This document shows, piece by piece, positions 40,469 through 48,077 of a DNA stretch of 61,519 nt (position 1 is the stretch's first letter; every line of letters begins with the position of its first letter). Below the pieces are notes generated by a model, which worked only from the letters and a program-made list of their open reading frames with translations, had not been told where the DNA came from and did no database searches. Source of the stretch: DATBIS01 sp036556805 (GTDB taxonomy: Bacteria > Actinomycetota > UBA4738 > HRBIN12); assembly GCA_036556805.1 (NCBI GenBank), contig DATBIS010000132.1, positions 1 through 61,519 of the forward strand, given 5' to 3'. The translations under genes were made by a program, and so were the position numbers.

Positions 40469-42679
40469 ATGAGTGAGATCACGAAGGTCGAGATGCCCCG
40501 CGCGGACGAGGGCCAGGCCGGCGCCGGCGGCCCTCCGGGCGCGGACCCGTTCAAGTCCGTCGCGCAGCTCAACATGCTCCATAGCCTCGCGGCGAAGCTG
40601 AACCGGCTGGACTCGGTCGCCGACATCGGGAGCGCGATCACCGATGAGCTCCGCACGATCCTCGACTACCACAACTGCCGCGTCTACGTGCTGCGGGAGG
40701 ACGGCCGCACGCTGACGCCGGTTGCCTTCCGCGGCGAGCTCTTCTCGGAGTACGAGAGCGAGACGCCGGAGGAGCTCATCACGACCGTGGGTGAGGGCAT
40801 CACGGGCTGGGTCGCCGAGCACCGCGAGTCGCTCGTCACGCCCGACGCGCGCGAGGTGGAGTTCGCGATCACGATCCCGGGCACCGACGACGACATCCTC
40901 GAGTCGATGCTCGCGGTGCCGATGCTCGCGGGCGACCAGGTCATCGGCGTGATCGTCCTGTCGAGCCTCGGCTACGACCAGTTCGACGAGGACGATCAGC
41001 GCATGCTGGAGGTGCTCGCGTCGCACGCGGCGGTCGCGTTCGAAAACGCGAACCTCTTGCAGGCCGAGCGGGAGACCGCACACGCCTCGACGGCGCTGCT
41101 TCAGCTCCTCCAAGCGCTCACCGGCATCCACTCCGTCGAGGGCATCCTCGACGAGGCGTTGAAGACGATCCCCGAGATCATGGAGCCACGCACGGTCCTC
41201 GCGTACGTGCGAAACCACGAGTCGGGCGCGTTCGCGCTCACCTCGTTCCGCGACCACGGCTCCATCCGACGGGAGGACGTCGCCGACGTGCCCGAGGGGG
41301 TCGCGAACCAGTTCCTGCTGTCGTTCACGGAGCCGTTCGTCCTCCCCAGGGAGGTCGTCCAGGACGTCCCGCCCGAGTACCGCGTGGTGCCGGTCGACAG
41401 CGACGTGCTCGTGGCGCCGCTGCGCTGGGAGCCCGACGGCTTCGGAGCGCTCGTGTTGCTCGCCTCCTCGCCCGAGCACCACTTCGAGGAGCGCGATCAC
41501 CGGCTCGCGCGGGGGATCGCCGACATCACTTCGCTCGCACTCGGTAACGCCAGCCGCTTCCAGCAGCTCGAGCGGTTCCACGACCTCGTGGAGAGCCTCG
41601 ACGCCGTGTTCTGGGAGGCCGAGGGTCCCGACCTGTCGTTCTCGTTCGTGTCGCGACGCGCCACCGAGCTGCTGGCCGCACCGCCGGAGCGGTGGATCGA
41701 GCGCTCGTGGGGCGAGCACATCCGCGAGGAGGATCGCGGGGACGCCGTGGCCGCCTGCCGCGCCGTGGGCGAGCTCGGCGACCAGAGCATCGAGTACCGG
41801 GTCGCCGCGCCGGGCGGCCGCACCGTCTGGGTGCGCGACCTCGTGCACGCGGTGAAGACCGCCGACCCCACGCACGTCCGGCTACGCGGGCTGATGCTCG
41901 ACGTCACCGAGCGCAAGCGCGCGGAGCAGGCGCTCCGGCGGAGCGAGCGGAAGTACTCGGACGCGTTCCGGCGCGAACGCGAGGCGGCGCAGCGCCTGCG
42001 CGCGCTCGACGACATGAAGAACACGTTCCTCGAGGCCGTGTCTCACGACCTTCGGACGCCGCTCACGTCGATCCTGGGCTCCGCGCTCACGCTCGAGCGC
42101 ACCGAGCTCGATCTCCCGAGGACCGACGCCATCGACCTCGTGCAGCGGATCGCCGCGAACGCGCGCAAGCTGGAGCGGCTGCTCTCCGACCTTCTGGACC
42201 TCGACAGGCTTCAGCGCGGCATCATCACGCCGCAGCGCCGCGCGACCGACATCGATGCTCTCGTGCGCCACAGCGTCGACGAGGCCGTCGAGCACTGGAA
42301 GCGACCCGTCGCGCTCGACGTGCAGCCGATGACCGTGCCGATCGATGCCGCGAAGGTCGAGCGCATCCTCGAAAACCTCCTTTCGAACGCGATGCGCCAC
42401 ACGCCGGAAGGCACCCGCGTGTGGGTGCACGCCTACCCTCAGGATGGCGGCGTGCTGCTGGTGGTCGAAGACGAGGGCCCCGGGGTGCCCGAGGACATGC
42501 GAGAGGCGATCTTCGAGCCGTTCCGCCAGGTCCCCGGGTCCCGTTCGGAGCACTCCCCGGGCGTGGGCGTCGGCCTCTCGCTCGTGAAGCGCTTCGCCGA
42601 GCTCCACGGCGGGCGCGTGTGGATGCAGGAGCGCGAGCGCGGCGGTTCGTCCTTCCGCGTGTTCCTGCCGGCCGGTTAG
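40469..42679 (+). CDS. GAF-GAF-PAS sensor histidine kinase
   Basis: A 736-aa cytoplasmic kinase. Two GAF domains (about 30-195 and 205-365), one PAS domain (about 370-490), a short coiled coil, HisKA (about 505-575) and HATPase_c (about 620-735) follow in order. The phospho-acceptor is His ~526 in EAVSHDLRTPLTSILG; ATP-site motifs are ILENLLSNAMRHTPEG, VEDEGPGVPEDM, FEPFRQ and VGVGLSLVKRFAELHGG. The signal is unknown but probably soluble, such as a gas, redox or nucleotide ligand. No response regulator is adjacent; receivers at 35693 and 53841 are candidates. Confidence 0.92.
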   Translation: MSEITKVEMPRADEGQAGAGGPPGADPFKSVAQLNMLHSLAAKLNRLDSVADIGSAITDELRTILDYHNCRVYVLREDGRTLTPVAFRGELFSEYESETPEELITTVGEGITGWVAEHRESLVTPDAREVEFAITIPGTDDDILESMLAVPMLAGDQVIGVIVLSSLGYDQFDEDDQRMLEVLASHAAVAFENANLLQAERETAHASTALLQLLQALTGIHSVEGILDEALKTIPEIMEPRTVLAYVRNHESGAFALTSFRDHGSIRREDVADVPEGVANQFLLSFTEPFVLPREVVQDVPPEYRVVPVDSDVLVAPLRWEPDGFGALVLLASSPEHHFEERDHRLARGIADITSLALGNASRFQQLERFHDLVESLDAVFWEAEGPDLSFSFVSRRATELLAAPPERWIERSWGEHIREEDRGDAVAACRAVGELGDQSIEYRVAAPGGRTVWVRDLVHAVKTADPTHVRLRGLMLDVTERKRAEQALRRSERKYSDAFRREREAAQRLRALDDMKNTFLEAVSHDLRTPLTSILGSALTLERTELDLPRTDAIDLVQRIAANARKLERLLSDLLDLDRLQRGIITPQRRATDIDALVRHSVDEAVEHWKRPVALDVQPMTVPIDAAKVERILENLLSNAMRHTPEGTRVWVHAYPQDGGVLLVVEDEGPGVPEDMREAIFEPFRQVPGSRSEHSPGVGVGLSLVKRFAELHGGRVWMQERERGGSSFRVFLPAG

Positions 42680-42686
42680 CTACCCG

Positions 42687-42956
42687 TTACTCGCCCGGCA
42701 TCTCCGGCTCGGCCGGCTTCTCCATGTCGGCGGCGATCTGCATCTCGAGGTCCTTGATCTGGGCGATCATCTCTTCGCCGTCGGGCCCGGCCGTGCCGTT
42801 GCCCGCCACCACGAGATAGCCGAGCTGCTTCGCGAGATCGTCGGCCTTGCGGCGCAGCTGGACGTCGCCGACCTTCTCCTTCGCGGCGGCCGCACCCTTC
42901 TTGCCGGCTTCGACGGCCGTGCCTGCGGCCTCCTTCACCTTGTCGAGCAATCCCAT
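42687..42956 (-). CDS. Small helical protein of unknown function
   Basis: An 89-aa protein: an Ala/Lys-rich amphipathic helix (GLLDKVKEAAGTAVEAGKKG...) then a second helical part (RRKADDLAKQLGYLVVAG, EEMIAQIKDLEMQIAADME). Similar short proteins are common in Actinomycetota and may associate with membranes or form coiled coils. It converges with the histidine kinase gene (7-bp gap). GGAGGTGAACG precedes the ATG. Function unknown. Confidence 0.7.
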   Translation of the reverse strand: MGLLDKVKEAAGTAVEAGKKGAAAAKEKVGDVQLRRKADDLAKQLGYLVVAGNGTAGPDGEEMIAQIKDLEMQIAADMEKPAEPEMPGE

Positions 42957-43036
42957 CGTTCACCTCCGCGCTCCGATGCTTCGATACCCACACGGTATCG
43001 CGCCCGCTGAGGAAGCGCGAACCCGGCCCACCTCGG

Positions 43037-43606
43037 CTACAAGCAGAGTGCCGGGCGAGTCGCGTAGGCGGCTTGCTGAATGGTCCGGCCATCCGTGACG
43101 AAGATCGCGGCGTCGGCGAGCGAAGGCGACAGCCACAGCTGCCATTCGCTTCGGTGGAACCCGGTGTATCGGGCATCGGCTGGCATCTCGATCACGCCGG
43201 GGGTCGTCGCGAGGTTCTCGGGTGGGTAACCGGTCCCCCTTTGCAAGACGTAGACCCGGATCGTGTCCGGGCCCAACTGATTCTTGCCCAAAGGGACGCC
43301 GAACGGCCAGGCAAGGACGAAGGTGACGGCGCCCGGATGGCATTGGATGATCCCCTTTCTCTTCCCTCGGGTGACCGAGAGGACGAACGGTTGACCGTCG
43401 GGGACCGGAGACCCGTCGAGTTCAAACCACCGACCAGCCAGGTTCCGGAGGATCAGCGCAGCCTGGTCGGCTGACGGGACAGGATGTGGCGAAAGCGAGT
43501 TGGTAGCAGGGCTCGCGTCCGTGGCCGACTGCTGGAGTGCTCCCGTGCAGGTCGTTGCCGACAAGATCGCAGCGAGCAGAAGGACTCTGCCCCCGACATG
43601 CCGCAT
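43037..43606 (-). CDS. Secreted protein of unknown function
   Basis: A 189-aa protein with an N-terminal signal (MRHVGGRVLLLAAILSATTC...). A Cys follows the hydrophobic core, but Thr at -1 makes a true lipobox doubtful. The rest has no motif I recognise, and the chain ends in Cys-Leu. The coding sequence is visibly less GC-biased at third positions than its neighbours, suggesting recent acquisition or relaxed selection. It is divergent from the frameshifted CapD-like fragment. Confidence 0.6.
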   Translation of the reverse strand: MRHVGGRVLLLAAILSATTCTGALQQSATDASPATNSLSPHPVPSADQAALILRNLAGRWFELDGSPVPDGQPFVLSVTRGKRKGIIQCHPGAVTFVLAWPFGVPLGKNQLGPDTIRVYVLQRGTGYPPENLATTPGVIEMPADARYTGFHRSEWQLWLSPSLADAAIFVTDGRTIQQAAYATRPALCL

Positions 43607-43753
43607 AGCAACTTCCGCCTCCCCATGACGATGGTCGGCTCTAGCCTCGCCCCTCGACCCTTCTCGAGCGAGAGGGACTCTCCCCTACGTTGCGTGGCCT
43701 CGGTTCGCCGCGGAGCTCAAGAGATCCTCGCAGTTCAGAAGGTATTTCCCGCC

Positions 43754-43783
43754 TTGACCTTGCCGTCGAGTGCGATCTAGCGT
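43754..43783 (+). promoter_or_regulatory. Candidate promoter of the CapD-like fragment
   Basis: TTGACC (43754-43759) and TAGCGT (43778-43783) with an 18-nt spacer, followed by GGGGAGG and the ATG at 43805. This has one of the few recognisable -35 boxes in the window. Confidence 0.5.
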
Positions 43784-43804
43784 CCTGGCTAGGGGAGGCC
43801 TTGC

Positions 43805-44237
43805 ATGGAGCAGGCAGGCGCCGAGCGAGTTCGCCGTTTCCGATGGGTCCAGCTTGGAATCGACGGAGCCCTGGTCTTCGCCGCATACCTGGTGGCACTC
43901 ACCCTGAGATTCGATGGGCAGGTTCCAGTCCGATACTGGGAGCATTTCTGGCGACTGATTCCAGCGCTGATCGTCTCGTACCTCGTCGCGAATTTGGGTC
44001 TTCGGTCTCTATGGCGCGGATTGGCCCGACAGGTGGTCGGAGATCCAGCGCACGCTGCAGGTGGGCCTCGTGATCACGCTTCTCGCCGTCATCGTCCTCG
44101 TTGCATTCATCGGCCAGTCGCTTCGGCCGCTGCCGCTCGGTGTGGTCATCCTTGGCAGCCTGGGCTCGACCGCTGGGTTCGCGCTTTCCAGACAGGGACG
44201 TGGTGGACGAACGAACCAGAGTGGCAGTGAGGTCTGA
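43805..44237 (+). pseudogene. Frameshifted N-terminal membrane fragment of a CapD/PglF-type polysaccharide protein
   Basis: The first 63 codons encode membrane helices typical of the N-terminus of CapD/PglF nucleotide-sugar dehydratases (LGIDGALVFAAYLVALTLRF, YWEHFWRLIPALIVSYLVANL). At 43996-43998 one G too many in TTTGGGTC shifts the frame. Removing it restores NLVFGLYG and further helices (VGLVITLLAVIVLVAFIGQ, GVVILGSLGS) up to a TGA at 44237. Even restored it is only ~144 aa, without the Rossmann enzyme domain. The unrepaired frame stops at 44230. It is thus a decayed or truncated gene, beside tRNA-Thr. Confidence 0.7.
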
Positions 44238-44253
44238 GGTACGGCAGACTCAG

Positions 44254-44327
44254 AGCCGGCGGTCGGATTCGAACCGACGACCTAGCGATTACAAGTCGCT
44301 TGCGCTACCGGGCTGCGCCACGCCGGC
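44254..44327 (-). tRNA. tRNA-Thr (anticodon TGT)
   Basis: A complete 74-nt cloverleaf: acceptor GCCGGCG/CGCCGGC, D-stem GCGC/GCGC, anticodon stem AGCGA/TCGCT with loop CTTGTAA (anticodon TGT), T-arm GTCGG-TTCGAAT-CCGAC and discriminator T. CCA is not encoded. It lies 10 bp downstream of rlmB on the same strand. Confidence 0.95.
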
Positions 44328-44337
44328 CGGGTCGAGT

Positions 44338-45108
44338 CTAACCCCAGTCCCTGCCCCTTCCTGAAGGCCGGGAACCACGGGACGGGAGCACGTACGCGTA
44401 CAGCGCCGCCGCGAGCGACGCCGACACGTTGAGCGACCCGACCCGTCCTCGCATCGGCAGCGCCACGAGGAGATCACAGCGCTCGCGAACGAGACGGGAC
44501 AGCCCCTTCCCCTCCGACCCAGCCACGAGCGCCACGCGTCCGTCCGGACAGGGTTCGTCCTCGATCGTCGTCGGAGCGGACCCCTCCAGCCCGACGCTCG
44601 TGAAGCCGGCATCGCGGAGGCGGTCGAGGGCTCGGGAGATGTTCGCGACGCGAGCCTGCGGGAGATGCAGGAGCGCTCCCGCCGAGGCGCGGAGCGCCGC
44701 GGGCGTCACGCCCGCGGCGCGGTGGGTTCTCGTCACGAGCATCGCGACGCCCGCCGCCTCACACGACCGGGCGGCCGCACCGAGGTTCTGCGGGTCCTCC
44801 ACGCCGTCGAGCACCACCACGATCGCCTCGTCGTCGAACGCGTGCGTCGCGAGCTCGCGCTCGCTGAGCGGCGTCACGGGTCGCGCGAGCGTCGCCACGA
44901 CGCCGCGGTGATCGGGCGCCAAGGCATCCAGCTCGTTCCGGGATCGCTCGAGCACGGGCAGACCGGCTCGCCGGGCGCCGTCGAGCACGGTTCGCAATCC
45001 TTGGGTGGGCTTCGCACCGGCGGCCACGAGCACCTCGACGACTCGGCCGGACTCGATCGCCTCCGCAACCGCGCGGCGGCCCGCGACGACCGGCGTCCGA
45101 GGGCTCAC
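44338..45108 (-). CDS. rlmB: SpoU/TrmH-family RNA 2'-O-ribose methyltransferase (RlmB-like)
   Basis: A 256-aa SPOUT enzyme. An N-terminal substrate-binding domain (VVAGRRAVAEAIESGRVVEVLVAAG) is followed by the knotted catalytic domain: VVVLDGVEDPQNLGAAARSCEAAGV, LVAGSEGKGLSRLVRERCD and LPMRGRVGSLNVSASLAAALYAY (motifs 1-3). It probably methylates a 23S rRNA guanosine. The GTG start overlaps the ispF stop (GTGA). In many Actinomycetota cysS lies between ispF and rlmB; it is absent here. Confidence 0.9.
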   Translation of the reverse strand: MSPRTPVVAGRRAVAEAIESGRVVEVLVAAGAKPTQGLRTVLDGARRAGLPVLERSRNELDALAPDHRGVVATLARPVTPLSERELATHAFDDEAIVVVLDGVEDPQNLGAAARSCEAAGVAMLVTRTHRAAGVTPAALRASAGALLHLPQARVANISRALDRLRDAGFTSVGLEGSAPTTIEDEPCPDGRVALVAGSEGKGLSRLVRERCDLLVALPMRGRVGSLNVSASLAAALYAYVLPSRGSRPSGRGRDWG

Positions 45109-45584
45109 TCGATCGTGGCGATCGCGAGGCACCCGATCCCCTCGCCCGTCAGACCCAGCCCCTCGGGCCGTGTGGCCTTCACCGACATGCGATCCATGGG
45201 GACGCCGAGCACCTCGACGAGCGCCGCGCGAAGTTCGTCTCGCCGGGGTGCGATCGCCGGTCGCTCGCACAACACGGTCGCGTCGCACGACGTCGGCGCG
45301 AAGCCGCGTTCGCGAACGAGCGCGACCGCTCGCCGGAGCAGCGACGTCCCCTCGATGCCCTGGAGATCCGGATCGTCGTCCGGGAAGTGTGTGCCGAGGT
45401 CCCCGAGCGCCGCGGCGCCCAGCAAGGCGTCGGCGATCGCGTGGCAGACGACGTCGCCGTCGGAGTGGCCCGCGAGACCGTCCTCGCCGTCGAAGCGCAC
45501 GCCGCCGAGCCAGAGCGGCCGGCCGGATGCGGTCGGGTGCACGTCGAATCCGAGTCCGACGCGGGGTTCACCCAAGAAGATCAC
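45105..45584 (-). CDS. ispF: 2-C-methyl-D-erythritol 2,4-cyclodiphosphate synthase
   Basis: A 159-aa enzyme of the MEP isoprenoid pathway. GLGFDVHPT holds the metal-binding Asp and His; HSDGDVVCHAIADALLGAAALGDLGTHFPDDDP and VKATRPEGLGLTGEGIGC complete the family pattern. It cyclises 4-diphosphocytidyl-methylerythritol 2-phosphate. The GTG at 45584 overlaps the 3' end of ispD by 17 bp; a TTG at 45575 is an alternative start. It is coupled to rlmB downstream. Confidence 0.95.
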   Translation of the reverse strand: MIFLGEPRVGLGFDVHPTASGRPLWLGGVRFDGEDGLAGHSDGDVVCHAIADALLGAAALGDLGTHFPDDDPDLQGIEGTSLLRRAVALVRERGFAPTSCDATVLCERPAIAPRRDELRAALVEVLGVPMDRMSVKATRPEGLGLTGEGIGCLAIATIE

Positions 45585-46263
45585 CGGACATGCGGGCCTC
45601 GGCGCTCGCGAGGTCGCCGATCGTCGTGATCTTGACGTTGCCGGGGTCGCCCGCGACGGTCCCGACGCGATACCCCGCCCACTCGAGCACCGCCGCGTCG
45701 TCGGTGAAGTCGAGGCCGGCGCCCGCCGCGCGCGCGTGCGCGTCGAGGAACGGCCCGATGCGAAACGCCTGCGGCGTCTGCGCCTGTCCGAGCTGCTCCC
45801 GAGGCACCGTCTCGACGACCACGCCGCTCTGGACGCGCTTGATCGTGTCGAGGATCGGCATCACCGGGATCACGCCGTCCACCTCGCCGTTGAGCGCGTC
45901 GAACACCGCCGTGAAGAGGTCGGGCGGGACGAACGGCCGCGCGGCGTCGTGGCACGCGACGGCCTCGACGTCGTCGGAGAGCGCCGCGATCGCGGCGCGC
46001 ACCGACGCGTGGCGCGTGAGCCCGCCACCGATGATCACCACGGGCTTGGCGAGGCCCTCGAGGAGCGGCCGCGCGCGTTGCTCCCAGCCCTCGGGCGCCG
46101 TCACGATGAGGCCGTCGACCGCCGGCGAAGCCGCGGCCGCCGCCGCGGCAAGCGAGAGCATCGAGCGGCCTCCGACGTGCAGGAACGCCTTCGGCTCGTC
46201 CGCACCCAGACGCCTTCCGGCGCCGGCGGCGAGCACGATCGCAACGCGACGAACGACGAACAT
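45568..46263 (-). CDS. ispD: 2-C-methyl-D-erythritol 4-phosphate cytidylyltransferase
   Basis: A 231-aa nucleotidyltransferase of the MEP pathway. The CTP-binding loop is VLAAGAGRRLGADEPKAFL; further motifs are GGLTRHASVRAAI, CHDAARPFV and QTPQAFR. It couples CTP to methylerythritol phosphate, giving the precursor of the IspE/IspF steps. The ATG is 8 nt after TAGACT, whose first three bases are the stop codon of the PIN-TRAM gene, so it may have its own leaderless promoter besides readthrough from upstream. Confidence 0.95.
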   Translation of the reverse strand: MFVVRRVAIVLAAGAGRRLGADEPKAFLHVGGRSMLSLAAAAAAASPAVDGLIVTAPEGWEQRARPLLEGLAKPVVIIGGGLTRHASVRAAIAALSDDVEAVACHDAARPFVPPDLFTAVFDALNGEVDGVIPVMPILDTIKRVQSGVVVETVPREQLGQAQTPQAFRIGPFLDAHARAAGAGLDFTDDAAVLEWAGYRVGTVAGDPGNVKITTIGDLASAEARMSGDLLG

Positions 46264-46271
46264 CGAGGCGG

Positions 46272-46277
46272 AGTCTA
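46272..46277 (-). promoter_or_regulatory. Candidate leaderless -10 box of ispD overlapping a stop codon
   Basis: TAGACT on the minus strand, 8 nt before the ispD ATG; its TAG is the stop codon of the upstream PIN-TRAM gene. Confidence 0.5.
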
Positions 46278-47342
46278 GGCTCCGGCGACGGCGAGCGCGG
46301 CGAACACCATCCGGCCGGTGGTGGTCTGGATGACGTTCGTCACGCGAACGGCGACGTCGTCGCCGATGTGGCGCGTGGCGTCCTCGACGACGACCATCGT
46401 GCCGTCGTCGAGATAGCCGACGCCCTGCCCGTGCTCCCGCCCCTCCTTCACGAGGTGCACCGAGATCTCGTCGCCGGCGGTGAAGGGCATGCGGAACTTC
46501 GTCGCGAGCGCGTTGATCTGCGCGACGGGGACGCGCAGCGCCTCGGCGACCTTCGCGAGGTTCGCGTCCACCGTCACGAGCGATCCGCCCCGTTCGCGCG
46601 CGAGCCGCACGAGCGCAGCGTCCACGTCCATGACGCCGGCCTCCTCGACGAGCTGCACGTCGATCGTCGGCGCGCGCTGGAGCTCCGCGAGCACGTCGAG
46701 TCCCCGCCGGCCGCGTGAGCGCCGCCGATGGTCCGACGAGTCGGCGATGGCCTGGAGCTCACGCAGCACGCCGTCGTGCAGCAGCACCGTGCCCGCGACG
46801 AAGCCGGTCGCGACGAGGTCCGTCACCCTCCCGTCGATGAGAGCGCTCGTGTCCACCACGTGGAGATCACCGCGCGCCGCGGCCGACGCGCGAGGCTTCA
46901 AGCCGAACATGCCGAAGAGCTCCTCGTGCTTCTCGACGCCGATCCGATAGCCGAGCGAGCCGAGCGTGAGATACACGAAGACGATCGCCGGCCACGCCGC
47001 GCCGCCGGGGAGGAACAGCAGCGGGATCATGATCAGCGCGGCCATCAGCATCCCGGTGAGGAAGCCCACCGTGCCGCCTGCGAGCGCCGCGACCGGCCTG
47101 CGTCGGAGCTCGCGCTCCATCCCCGAGACGGCTCGCACCGTGAGGCGACCGAAGACGCCCCCAATCACGTAGCCGCACGCGGATCCGAGGAAGATGAACA
47201 GGAGGGTCCGGCCGTTCGTCGCGCTTCCCTCGGCGTACCCGAGCCGGTAACCGGCCGTCCCGAGGAGGGTGATGAAGATGAGACGGACGCCCTCGACCAG
47301 GCGTCCGCGAGGGACGTTCCGATCCCGCTCGTGCGTGGCCAT
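46275..47342 (-). CDS. Membrane PIN-TRAM domain protein (YacL-like)
   Basis: A 355-aa protein. Four N-terminal membrane helices (about 15-140; LIFITLLGTAGYRLGY, LLFIFLGSACGYVIGGVFG, AALAGGTVGFLTGMLMAAL, AIVFVYLTLGSLGYRIG) precede a PIN nuclease domain (HVVDTSALIDGRVTDLV, LVTVDANLAKVA) and a C-terminal TRAM RNA-binding domain (VHLVKEGREHGQGVGYLDDGTMVVVE). It resembles YacL-type proteins, which lie near carD and ispD in many Gram-positive genomes. It probably cuts RNA at the membrane. ATG 47342 is preferred; GTG 47354 is also possible. Confidence 0.88.
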   Translation of the reverse strand: MATHERDRNVPRGRLVEGVRLIFITLLGTAGYRLGYAEGSATNGRTLLFIFLGSACGYVIGGVFGRLTVRAVSGMERELRRRPVAALAGGTVGFLTGMLMAALIMIPLLFLPGGAAWPAIVFVYLTLGSLGYRIGVEKHEELFGMFGLKPRASAAARGDLHVVDTSALIDGRVTDLVATGFVAGTVLLHDGVLRELQAIADSSDHRRRSRGRRGLDVLAELQRAPTIDVQLVEEAGVMDVDAALVRLARERGGSLVTVDANLAKVAEALRVPVAQINALATKFRMPFTAGDEISVHLVKEGREHGQGVGYLDDGTMVVVEDATRHIGDDVAVRVTNVIQTTTGRMVFAALAVAGA

Positions 47343-47459
47343 GCGCTCCCCCACGGCCCTCCCTGGGGTTGTCCGGATTCCCTACGAGCATCGGCCCGCC
47401 GAGCGGGGGACCTGAATCCGGGCGCGCCCGACCAGCCTGGGAGCGGCTGGAGCGGTTGG

Positions 47460-47969
47460 TCAGGCCTGCGCGGCGAGCTTGCTGCCGTGGGCCTCTTCGA
47501 GGACGTCGTCGATCATGATCTCGGCGTCCTCCTCGCTCTTGCCCGTGGCGTAGGAGAGCTCGGAGATGAGGATCTGGCGCGCCTTCTGGATCATGCGCTT
47601 CTCGCCCGCCGAGAGGCCCTTCTCGCGGTCGCGGATCGCGAGGTTCCGCAGGACCTCGGCGACCTGGTAGGGGTCGCCGGAGTGCAGCTTCTCCATGTTG
47701 TTCTTGAAGCGGCGGCTCCAGTTCGCGGCCATCGAGGACTCGTCCTCGGTGAGCACCTTGAGGACCTTCTTGACCTCGTTCTTGCTCACGACCTGCCGAA
47801 GGCCGACCTCTTCGGTGGAATCGACGGGGATCATCAAGGTGAGATCGCCGTAGGCCACCCGGAGGACCAGGTACTTCCGCTTCTCGCCGAGGAACTCCCT
47901 GTCGCGGAGCTCCTCGATGACTGCGGCTCCATGTTCCGGATGCACAACGGTATCGCCCTTGCGGAACAC
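47460..47969 (-). CDS. carD: CarD-family RNA polymerase-binding transcription regulator
   Basis: A 169-aa CarD/CdnL protein. The N-terminal RNA polymerase-interacting domain (FRKGDTVVHPEHGAAVIEEL...YLVLRVAYGDLTLMIPVD) is followed by a helical DNA-binding domain (SSMAANWSRRFKNNMEKLHSGDPYQVAEVLRNLAIRDREKGLSAGEKRM). It stabilises open promoter complexes, notably at rRNA genes, and is often essential. GTG 47969 is chosen: GGGGAGG is 5 nt upstream and the domain begins there, though the frame runs on to 48044. A sigma-70-like promoter lies just upstream. Confidence 0.93.
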   Translation of the reverse strand: MFRKGDTVVHPEHGAAVIEELRDREFLGEKRKYLVLRVAYGDLTLMIPVDSTEEVGLRQVVSKNEVKKVLKVLTEDESSMAANWSRRFKNNMEKLHSGDPYQVAEVLRNLAIRDREKGLSAGEKRMIQKARQILISELSYATGKSEEDAEIMIDDVLEEAHGSKLAAQA

Positions 47970-48014
47970 GAATCCTCCCCGGTTTCCGGCGGTTTGTTGG
48001 GTGGCTGGTAGAAC

Positions 48015-48044
48015 AGGATAACACGCACGCCGCTCCCGGCGCAA
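48015..48044 (-). promoter_or_regulatory. Candidate promoter of carD
   Basis: Minus-strand TTGCGC (48039-48044) and TATCCT (48015-48020) with an 18-nt spacer, giving a leader of about 40 nt with GGGGAGG. Confidence 0.55.
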
Positions 48045-48077
48045 GAAAAAGCGCAGGTCAGAGGCCCCATCCGCAGG

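Noticed and set aside
43037..43606. Lipoprotein assignment
   Set aside because: The residue before the candidate Cys is Thr, which does not fit the lipobox; a plain Sec signal is safer.
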